This document shows, piece after piece, positions 27,601-64,000 of a DNA stretch of 64,000 nucleotides (positions are counted from its first letter, which is position 1; every line of letters starts with the position of its first letter). The stretch is from assembly GCF_016755875.1 (NCBI RefSeq), contig NZ_BNED01000005.1, positions 2,418,001 to 2,482,000 on the forward strand. The letters are read 5' to 3'. Origin of the DNA: Streptomyces spororaveus (GTDB lineage: Bacteria > Actinomycetota > Actinomycetes > Streptomycetales > Streptomycetaceae). The position numbers were made by a program, and so were the translations under genes. The notes under the pieces are model-generated. The model did no database searches, was not told the origin of the DNA, and worked only from the letters and a program-made list of their open reading frames with translations.

Positions 27601-30089
27601 ACGTGCCGGACCCAGAAGTCCGCCGAGCCCATCTCGTCGGAGACGAGGGCGCCGGTGAGGTTCGAGACGACCGGGATGCGCGGAGCCTCGAACGAGAGCC
27701 CCTCGGCGATCTCGCGGAAGGCGTCCAACATGCCGTCCATGTGAGGCGAGTGGAACGCGTGGCTGACCGTAAGCCGCTTGGACTTCCGGTCGGTGAAAGC
27801 GTCCACGATCGCCACCGCGGCATCTTCATCGCCCGCGATCACGACCGACCGCGGACCATTGATCGCGGCGATACTCACCCGGTCGGTGAGCAGCGGCAGG
27901 ACCTCGTCCTCCGACGCCTGCAGCGCGATCATCACACCACCGGTCGGCAGCGCCTGCATCAGACGGCCACGAGCCGCAACCAGGGCGCAAGCGTCCTCCA
28001 GCGAGAACACCCCCGCCACGTGGGCTGCGGCGATCTCACCGATCGAGTGACCGGCCAGGAAGTCCGGCTTCACACCCCACGACTCGACCAGACGGAACAG
28101 CGCCACCTCAACCGCGAAGAGAGCCGGCTGCGTCAGCGCCGTCTCATCCAGCGCCGCAGCATCCGCACCGAACAGCACGTCCTTCAGCGGAAGTTCAAGA
28201 CGCTCACACACCGCGTCCAGCGCCTCCGCGAACACCGGATACGCCTCGTACAGCTCACGGCCCATCCCCAGCCGCTGACTCCCCTGCCCCGTGAACAGGA
28301 ACGCGACCTTGCCCCGCGCCCCCGTTTCGCCGAGCACGACGCGCGCCGAGGTCTCGCCGGACGCCAGCGCGGCGAGATCGGCGAGGGTGTGCTCCCGGTC
28401 GGTCGCGACGACGACGGCCCGGTGTTCCAGCGCCGCGCGTCCCGTGGCCAGGGAGAGCGCGATGTCCACCGGGGCCTGGTCCGGGTTGGTCCGTACGTGG
28501 GCGAGCAGGCGCTCCGCCTGGGCGTGCAGTGCCTCCTCCGTACGGGCCGAGACCGGCCACGGCAGTACGGGAGGCACGGACACGGGCCGCACCCCGGTCC
28601 CGGCCGCCTCGGCGTCCGCCCGCTCGGTGCCCTCCGTGGCCTCGGGGCCGTTCGTCGCCTCGGGGCCGTTCGCCGCGTCGTCGGCCGGCTGGGTCTCGGC
28701 CTCCGGCAGCGGAGCCTGCTCGATGATCGTGTGCGCGTTGGTGCCGCTGATACCGAAGGACGACACGGCGGCACGGCGCGGGCGGCCGGTCTCCGGCCAC
28801 TCCACCGACTCCCTCAGCAGCGAGACGGCGCCCGCCGACCAGTCGACGTTGGTCGACGGCTCGTCGACGTGCAGCGTCTTCGGGATCCGGCCGTGGCGGA
28901 TCGCCATGACCATCTTGATGATGCCGGCGACGCCCGCGGCCGCCTGCGTGTGCCCGAGGTTCGACTTGACCGAGCCGAGCCACAGCGGGCTGTCCTCGGT
29001 GTGCTCCCGGCCGTAGGTCGCGAGCAGCGCCTGCGCCTCGATCGGGTCACCCAGGGTGGTGCCGGTGCCGTGTGCCTCGACGACGTCGACGTCTGCCGCG
29101 GTGAGGCGGGCGTCGGCCAAGGCCTGCCGGATGACCCGCTGCTGGGAGGGGCCGTTGGGGGCGGTCAGGCCGTTGCTCGCGCCGTCCTGGTTGACGGCCG
29201 AGCCACGAACCACGGCGAGGACCGTGTGGCCGTTCTTGCGGGCGTCCGAGAGCCGCTCCACGAGGAGCATGCCCGCGCCCTCGGCCCAGCCGGTGCCGTC
29301 CGCGGAGTCCGCGAAGGACTTGCAGCGCCCGTCGAAGGACAGACCGCGCTGGCGGCTGAACTCGGTGAACGTGCCCGGTGTCGCCATCACCGTGACACCA
29401 CCCGCAAGGGCGAGCGAGCACTCGCCCTTGCGGAGCGCCTGCATGGCCAGGTGCAGCGTCACGAGGGAGGACGAGCAGGCCGTGTCGACGGTGAGCGCCG
29501 GGCCCTCCAGGCCGAAGGTGTACGAGACCCGGCCGGAGGCGATGCTGCTGGAGCCGCCGGTGCCGAGGTAGCCCTCGACCTCCTCCGGTACGGCACGCAG
29601 ACGTGAGGCGTAGTCGTGGTACATGACGCCCGCGAAGACGCCGGTCCGGCTGCCGCGCAGCGAGGTGGGGTCGATGCCCGCGCGCTCGAACGCCTCCCAC
29701 GAGGTTTCGAGGAGGAGCCGCTGCTGCGGGTCCATCGCCATGGCCTCGCGCGGCGAGATCCCGAAGAACGCCGGATCGAACCGGTTGGCGGAGTGCAGGA
29801 AGCCGCCTTCCTGCACATAGCTCGTGCCTCGCCCGTCGGGGTCCGCGTCGAAGAGCCGCCCCATGTCCCAGCCCCGGTCGGTGGGGAAGGGAGAGATGGC
29901 GTCGGTCTCCTCGGACACCAGCCGCCACAGGTCCTCGGGCGACTCGACGTCTCCCGGGTAGCGGCAGCTCATCCCGACGATCGCGATCGGCTCCTGCTCT
30001 TCCGACTCGACTTCCTGAAGACGGCGCCGCGTCTCGTGGAGATCGGCCGTCACCCGCTTCAGGAAGTACCGGAGTTTTTCCTCATTCAT
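18345..30089 (-). CDS. Type I PKS, two modules plus thioesterase (last PKS protein)
   Basis: The protein has 3914 residues. The ATG at 30089 ([13 protein letters not shown]) has GAGGGA upstream and starts the N-terminal docking helix; the open frame further upstream is not protein-like. Order with rough residue positions: docking 1-32; KS 33; AT 590-890; DH 960; KR 1425; ACP 1737; KS 1798; AT 2350-2640; DH 2720; KR 3247; ACP 3580; TE 3660-3914. Both ATs have GHSIGE and HAFH, meaning malonyl-CoA. Both DHs keep HxxxGxxxxP, and the KRs keep Ser and Tyr. The TE has GHSSGG and a late His (GNHFTMM). The two modules add the last two double bonds, and the TE releases the chain by hydrolysis or lactonisation. 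Spacing to the preceding PKS gene is 67 bp. Confidence 0.96.
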   Translation of the reverse strand: MNEEKLRYFLKRVTADLHETRRRLQEVESEEQEPIAIVGMSCRYPGDVESPEDLWRLVSEETDAISPFPTDRGWDMGRLFDADPDGRGTSYVQEGGFLHSANRFDPAFFGISPREAMAMDPQQRLLLETSWEAFERAGIDPTSLRGSRTGVFAGVMYHDYASRLRAVPEEVEGYLGTGGSSSIASGRVSYTFGLEGPALTVDTACSSSLVTLHLAMQALRKGECSLALAGGVTVMATPGTFTEFSRQRGLSFDGRCKSFADSADGTGWAEGAGMLLVERLSDARKNGHTVLAVVRGSAVNQDGASNGLTAPNGPSQQRVIRQALADARLTAADVDVVEAHGTGTTLGDPIEAQALLATYGREHTEDSPLWLGSVKSNLGHTQAAAGVAGIIKMVMAIRHGRIPKTLHVDEPSTNVDWSAGAVSLLRESVEWPETGRPRRAAVSSFGISGTNAHTIIEQAPLPEAETQPADDAANGPEATNGPEATEGTERADAEAAGTGVRPVSVPPVLPWPVSARTEEALHAQAERLLAHVRTNPDQAPVDIALSLATGRAALEHRAVVVATDREHTLADLAALASGETSARVVLGETGARGKVAFLFTGQGSQRLGMGRELYEAYPVFAEALDAVCERLELPLKDVLFGADAAALDETALTQPALFAVEVALFRLVESWGVKPDFLAGHSIGEIAAAHVAGVFSLEDACALVAARGRLMQALPTGGVMIALQASEDEVLPLLTDRVSIAAINGPRSVVIAGDEDAAVAIVDAFTDRKSKRLTVSHAFHSPHMDGMLDAFREIAEGLSFEAPRIPVVSNLTGALVSDEMGSADFWVRHVREAVRFLDGIRTLEAAGVTTYIELGPDGVLSALAQECVTGEAAAFIPVLRSTRPEAETVTTALAQAHVRGIAVDWQAYYSGTGAQRVDLPTYAFQREHYWLDAGTLGGDVSTAGLRSADHPLLGASVALADAEGLLLTGRLSLDTHPWLADHAVAGTVLLPGTAFVELALRAGDQVGCDLIDELTLAAPLVLPEHGGVELQITVAAPDASGRRSVVFHSRSDSAADDEAWVRHATAVLAEGAETPAFDFGVWPPAGAESVPVEGLYDGLADSGFGYGPVFQGLRAAWRLGEEVYAEVSLGDGAEPGAAHFTVHPALLDSALHAINLGTLVEDTGQGRLPFAWSGVAVHAVGADTLRVRLSRAGQDAVALEIADADGAPVASVRSLALRAFSPDQLTGPSGGGQGDALFQVDWTVLPAGGAAGSSDDWMMLGAGSQVYADLAALGAAAVEGGELPAALVVPCVAPDADLESGAVHAAVERALGLVQEWLADERFADARLVFLTRGAVAAVPGEDVTDLVHAPVWGLVRSAQSENPGRFGLIDVDADGEVDAAVLSAALATGEPELAVREDALLVPRLARAAVVDGSGRDLDADGTVLVTGASGTLGGLFARHLVVGRGVRRLLLVSRRGGAAEGAAELTAELTALGAEVRWAACDVADRAALESVLSGIPAEYPLTGVVHTAGVLDDGVVSSLTPERLSGVLRPKVDAAWNLHELTRGLGLSMFVLFSSAAGVFGGAGQANYAAANVFLDALAQHRTAQGLAATSLAWGLWAESGGMAGELGAGDVERLGRGGVSALSADEGVALFDAASASEQALFVPVKLDLAALRAQAGSGLLPPLLSGLVRTPTRRAARGGAAGGTFARKLAALDADQRAGAVLELVRAQVAAVLGFAGPDAVDPARSFSEVGFDSLTAVELRNRLGAATDVRLPATLVFDYPTPHVLADFLHGELLGGQEATAAPAAVTARDDEPIAIVAMACRFPGGVRSPEDLWGLVLDGRDAISDMPDDRGWDVEALFDPDPDRPGTSYSRAGGFLHDAHHFDPTFFGISPREALATDPQQRLLLETSWEAFERAGIDPAAVRGSRTGVFAGVMYNDYGTLLHRAPEGLEGYMGTSSSGSVASGRVSYTFGLEGPAVTVDTACSSSLVTLHLAVQALRNGECDLALAGGVTVMATPGTFVAFSRQRGLASDGRCKPFAAAADGTAWGEGVGMLLVERLSDARAKGHPVLAIVRGSAINQDGASNGLTAPNGPSQQRVIRQALASAGLSAAEVDVVEAHGTGTTLGDPIEAQALLATYGQEHTEERPLLLGSIKSNMGHTQAAAGVAGIIKIVQAMRHGVVPKTLHVDEPTPHVDWSAGAVSLLTEEMAWPETGRPRRAAISSFGISGTNAHTIIEQAPDELVPVRAVDPEPASEPESGVGAGVLPFVVSAKSAEALRGQAGRLRAHLEALPESDRSGVVDVAYSLATRRAVFDHRAVVVAGDREELLRSLAALESEGTAAGFTRGTAGAGKLAFLFTGQGSQRPGMGAELYARYPVFARALDAVCDRLDARLEVPLKAVLFAADGDLLNRTVYTQPALFAVEVALFRLVESWGVKPDFLAGHSIGEIAAAHVAGVLSLDDACTLVEARGRLMQALPTGGAMVAVQATEDEVLPLLTDRVSIAAVNGPQSVVVAGDVHAVMEISAGFAVQGRKTKQLTVSHAFHSPHMDGMLADFRKVAEGLTYARPRIPVVSHLTGDLVTGEMGSADFWVRHVREAVRFLDGIRALEAAGVTTYIELGPDGILSAMAQDCLAKDGAATFAPALRKGRPEPETITTALAHAHTHGATVDWETYFSGTGAQSVELPTYAFQHERYWIDVPVHSVGDVASAGLGAAEHPLLGAAVELPDSEGLLLTGRLSLPSHPWLADHAVAGTVLLPGTAFVELALHAGQRVGSALLEELTLEAPLVLPERGALQLRVSVAAPDETGRRAVHVHSRPEDLGGEDRPGHEVPWTRHAGGVLAATEAAEAAPEASGLDVWPPADAEPLDADDLYDRFAAGGFAYGPAFRNLRAAWRRGDELFAELLLPEGPLAQAAHFGVHPALLDAGLHGIALGPFLTSTGAGADGGDEDTRIRLPFSFSGVALHSVGAGALRVRLAPAGSGAVSLAAFDERGAPVVSVESLLLRAVDPARLKPADGPVFHESLFRLEWPSPGTVSRTYNGPGDSAKNAPGGGRWAVVGADPLGLEAGLRDDGVGVDGYADLSALAGVVAAGKPLPDTVLVSYASPGPADGADTAGVAMPATSADAVRQAAHDALELVQGWLAEDSLAGSRLVVVTRGAVEALPGEGVPDLAYASVWGLLRSAQSENPGRFVLLDLDAEYGGDDAGTATLLAAPLAAAVASGEPQLAVRDGVLRAARLARVPAVPAAETVAGTERAPALDPDGTVLITGGTGSLGSLLARHLVVEHGVRHLLLTSRRGAAAEGAPELVAALAELGAEATVAACDAADREALAALLAGIPAAHPLTAVVHTAGRVDDGLLASLSPERIDTVLRPKADAALHLHELTRGLDLAAFILFSSAAGTLGNPGQANYAAANAFLDALAQHRRAAGLPAVSLAWGLWEQRSAMTGELSDADVQRMARAGLAPLSSDEGLALFDTACALASAGDPEPATGEASFVAMRLDTAPLRAQADAGALPAVFRGLVRGGPRRAAAHQAADSAASTAARRLAGLSGLPQDEQERVLLDLVRAQVAAVLAYPSPDAVGESQEFLELGLDSLTAVELRNQLNAATGLRLPATLLFDHPTPALVAGRLRAELAEAPGSPARDGAADSGGEDSAGVFGAMLQEAGTQGASGQFMELLMQASRFRPSFASSAELRKAPSLVRLSRGDSRPGLVCFSSILSISGPHQYARFASAFRGRRDVHALGAPGFLRGEQLPSTTDAVIEAQAEAVLRHTDGAPFVLLGHSSGGMLAHAVAGKLESEGVFPQAVVMIDIYSHDDDAIVGIQPGLSEGMDERQDTYVPVDDNRLLAMGAYFRLFGGWKPEAVKTPTLLIRAGERFFDWTRSTDGDWRSYWDLEHTAVDVPGNHFTMMEEHAPTTAQAVEGWLDTTG
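22700..23430 (-). repeat. KS-AT linker/AT tract nearly identical to 33651-34381
   Basis: The DNA here and 10,951 bp to the right matches with only a few mismatches by eye. The match includes the normally variable KS-AT linker ([20 protein letters not shown]). It points to recent gene conversion or duplication between modules C2 and B4. Confidence 0.8.
24699..30089 (-). other. PKS module C1: KS-AT(malonyl)-DH-KR-ACP
   Basis: Motifs are DTACSSS (KS), GHSIGE and HAFH (AT), [11 protein letters not shown] (DH), LDDG with FSSAAG (B-type KR) and VGFDSL (ACP). It is predicted to form C4=C5. Its KR segment is almost the same DNA as those in modules B3 and B4. Confidence 0.9.
25279..25850 (-). repeat. 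KR tract nearly identical to tracts in modules B3 and B4
   Basis: The KR core here matches 30957-31500 (B4) and 36259-36810 (B3) with scattered mismatches. All three use many T-ending codons, unlike neighbouring domains. Confidence 0.75.
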
Positions 30090-30156
30090 GCGTGCATCCC
30101 TCGTACAGAAGCCAGAAACAAAGAGCCGTCGGAAAGGGCGGAGCCGGGCCGTCGCA

Positions 30157-52602
<22,446 letters not shown>

Positions 52603-52665
52603 TGGAACCTCACCCATGCTTCTCGTCACAAACCCTTGCGCTGCTACTGCCTGCTGTCCGCTGTG

Positions 52666-62319
<9,654 letters not shown>

Positions 62320-62468
62320 TGCGTGGGCTCCATGCCAGAGAGGCGGTTGTACGGTCGGTCGTCTGGGGGCCCGGGGTCCCGGCGGACGGGATCCCGTGGC
62401 TGTTGTCGTGGTGCCGGGCGGAGACTTCCCCGTCCGGCGGTGCCGGAGGGGGCGCTCCGCGCGGCTTC

Positions 62469-64000
62469 TCAGGAAGCGCCGAGCTCGTCGTCGAGCAGAT
62501 CGAAGAGCTCGTCGTCGGTCGCCGATTCGAGGTCGTCGTCGGCGGCGTCCTCGTCCGTGGTGGCACCGTTCGCGTCCTGTGCGTCGTTCCACTTGGCCAT
62601 GAGGGCCTGGAGGCGCATCGTGATCCGCGAGCGCGTGACGCTGTCCGCGTCGGCCGCGCCGAGGGCGGCCTCCAGCCGGTCGAGTTCGCCGAAGACGGAC
62701 GGCCCGTCGTCGTCGAGGGGCAGCGCGGAGCGCAGGTGTCCGCTCAGCGCTTCGGGGGTCGGGTAGTCGAAGATGAGAGTGGCGGGCAGGCGCAGCCCCG
62801 TCACCGCTCCGAGCCGGTTGCGCAGTTCCACCGCGGTCAGCGAGTCGAAGCCGAGCTCCTTGAAGGCGCTGCCCGGTTCGATGGCGGCCGCGCCGCTGTG
62901 GCCCAGTACCTGGGCCACCTGGGTGCAGACGAGGTCGAGCAGCACCCGGTCCCGTTCGGCGGGCGGCAGTTGGGCGAGCCGCTGCGCGAGCGAATCGGGC
63001 GCGCCGGTCTCCGCCCCGCTCGTCCTGCGCCGTACCGGGGTACGGAGCAGGCCGCGCAGCAAGGGCGGTACGACGTCGCCCACCTGGGCCTGGAGTACGG
63101 CCAGGTCGAGCCGCGCGGGCACGAGTACGCTCGCGGTCCGCGCCTCCTCGGGCACCGCGCCCGAGGATGCTCCGCCCGGCAGTGCGGCGTCGAAGAGCGC
63201 AAGGCCCTCGGCCGCCGACAGCGGGGTCATGCTGCCCCGGCTCAGGCGCCGCCGGTCCTGTTCGTCGAGGGTGGCGGCCATGCCCGCCTCGTCGTCCCAC
63301 AGGCCCCAGGCCAGCGACACCGCGGGCAGCCCCGCCGCGCGCCGGTGCTGGGCGAGGGCGTCCAGGAAGGTGTTGCCCGCCGCGTAGTTGGCCTGCCCGG
63401 CGTTGCCGAACACGCCGGCCGCCGAGGAGAACAGGACGAATGCGGCCAGATCGAGTCCGTGGGTCAGTTCGTGCAGGTTCCACGCGGCGTCGACCTTGGG
63501 CCGTAGCACCGTCTCCATCCGCTCGGCGGTCAGCGACTCGACCGTGCCGTCGTCCAGCACACCGGCGGTGTGCACGACGGCCGTCAGCGGATGGGCCGTG
63601 GGTACGGTCTCCAGCAGCGCGGCCAGTGCGTCCCGGTCGGCCGCGTCGCACGCCGCCCAGGTGACCTGCGCACCCGATTCCGCGAGTTCTTCGGCCAGTT
63701 GCAGTGCGCCGTCCGCGGCGGCACCCCTGCGGCTGGTGAGCAGCAGATGCCGTACGCCGTGCTCCGCGACGAGGTGCCGGGCGAGCAGTCCGCCGAGGGT
63801 GCCGCTGGCGCCCGTGACGAGGACGGTGCCCTGCGGGTCCGGGGCGCGGCCGGGGGCCGCGCCGTCGGCTGCCGGGGCGATGACCGCCCGTGCGAGGCGC
63901 GGCGCCAGGACGGTTCCGGCCCGTACGGCGAGCTGTGTCTCATCGGTGTCGAGCGCGGCGGGCAGGACCCGGTACGAGTCGTCCTCGCCGTCGAGGTCGA
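62469..64000 (-). CDS. Type I PKS, C-terminal KR-ACP and docking domain (5' part beyond the window)
   Basis: About 510 C-terminal residues are visible; the gene continues past the right edge. It holds a KR with its structural part ([17 protein letters not shown]), the NADPH site [14 protein letters not shown], the B-type motif LDDG and the catalytic [16 protein letters not shown]. An ACP (LGFDSL) and a C-terminal docking region ending [12 protein letters not shown] follow. The docking region should pair with the MVNEDKLRDYL helix of the next protein, so the assembly line reads right to left. The stop is TGA at 62471-62469. Whether a DH or ER is present in this module cannot be seen. The 149-bp gap to the next gene (62320-62468) shows no gene. 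Confidence 0.93.
   Translation of the reverse strand, partial: DLDGEDDSYRVLPAALDTDETQLAVRAGTVLAPRLARAVIAPAADGAAPGRAPDPQGTVLVTGASGTLGGLLARHLVAEHGVRHLLLTSRRGAAADGALQLAEELAESGAQVTWAACDAADRDALAALLETVPTAHPLTAVVHTAGVLDDGTVESLTAERMETVLRPKVDAAWNLHELTHGLDLAAFVLFSSAAGVFGNAGQANYAAGNTFLDALAQHRRAAGLPAVSLAWGLWDDEAGMAATLDEQDRRRLSRGSMTPLSAAEGLALFDAALPGGASSGAVPEEARTASVLVPARLDLAVLQAQVGDVVPPLLRGLLRTPVRRRTSGAETGAPDSLAQRLAQLPPAERDRVLLDLVCTQVAQVLGHSGAAAIEPGSAFKELGFDSLTAVELRNRLGAVTGLRLPATLIFDYPTPEALSGHLRSALPLDDDGPSVFGELDRLEAALGAADADSVTRSRITMRLQALMAKWNDAQDANGATTDEDAADDDLESATDDELFDLLDDELGAS

Noticed and set aside
62320..63651. In-frame N-terminal extension of the two-module PKS
   Set aside because: The DNA encodes the preceding PKS C terminus in another frame plus a gap. 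The docking helix starts at ATG 62319 and the extension has no protein features.

Overview
The window is high-GC actinobacterial DNA, almost certainly Streptomyces. It carries one side of a large modular type I polyketide gene cluster. The evidence is GC-rich third codon positions, GTG starts, a large LuxR-type (LAL) regulator with a TTA codon, and giant PKS genes with actinobacterial docking domains.

Left part (1-18250), accessory genes. On the minus strand pccB, an agmatinase-type ureohydrolase (speB) and an acyl-CoA ligase (cut by the left edge) form one group. It is divergent from a plus-strand operon of LAL regulator, PptH-like metallophosphoesterase and PptT-like phosphopantetheinyl transferase, whose reading frames overlap. 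Next come a FAD monooxygenase of the arginine/lysine/tryptophan type (+) and, convergent to it, a second adenylating enzyme (-). A minus-strand group of long-type rmlA, a 48-codon remnant of rmlB and a type II thioesterase missing two catalytic residues follows. The left part ends with a two-gene ABC-2 exporter (+) and a stand-alone acyltransferase (+). Together the oxidase, CoA ligase, acyltransferase and ureohydrolase match the known route from L-arginine to a 4-guanidinobutyryl starter, which the ureohydrolase would open to an amine. The amidase that this route also needs is not in the window.

Right part (18345-64000), PKS. Four genes run right to left on the minus strand: a partial gene ending in KR-ACP, a two-module gene, a four-module gene, and a two-module gene ending in a thioesterase. 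The eight complete modules are: methylmalonyl/KR; methylmalonyl/KR; malonyl/DH-KR; malonyl/DH-ER-KR; and four times malonyl/DH-KR. If every domain works, the carboxyl end of the product is a 2,4,6,8-tetraenoate, then CH2-CH2, a 12,13-alkene, 14-methyl, 15-hydroxyl, 16-methyl and 17-hydroxyl. With the predicted amine starter this points to the amino-terminated linear polyene polyketides (linearmycin, ECO-02301, tetrafibricin type). That family assignment is inference.

Main points for a second look: a decaying deoxysugar/TEII block; a cluster-borne PptH/PptT pair; helically phased CCCCTA boxes in several intergenic regions; a TTA codon in the LAL gene; altered KR and DH active-site motifs in two modules; and patchwork gene conversion between modules. 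No tRNA, rRNA, CRISPR array or insertion sequence was seen.
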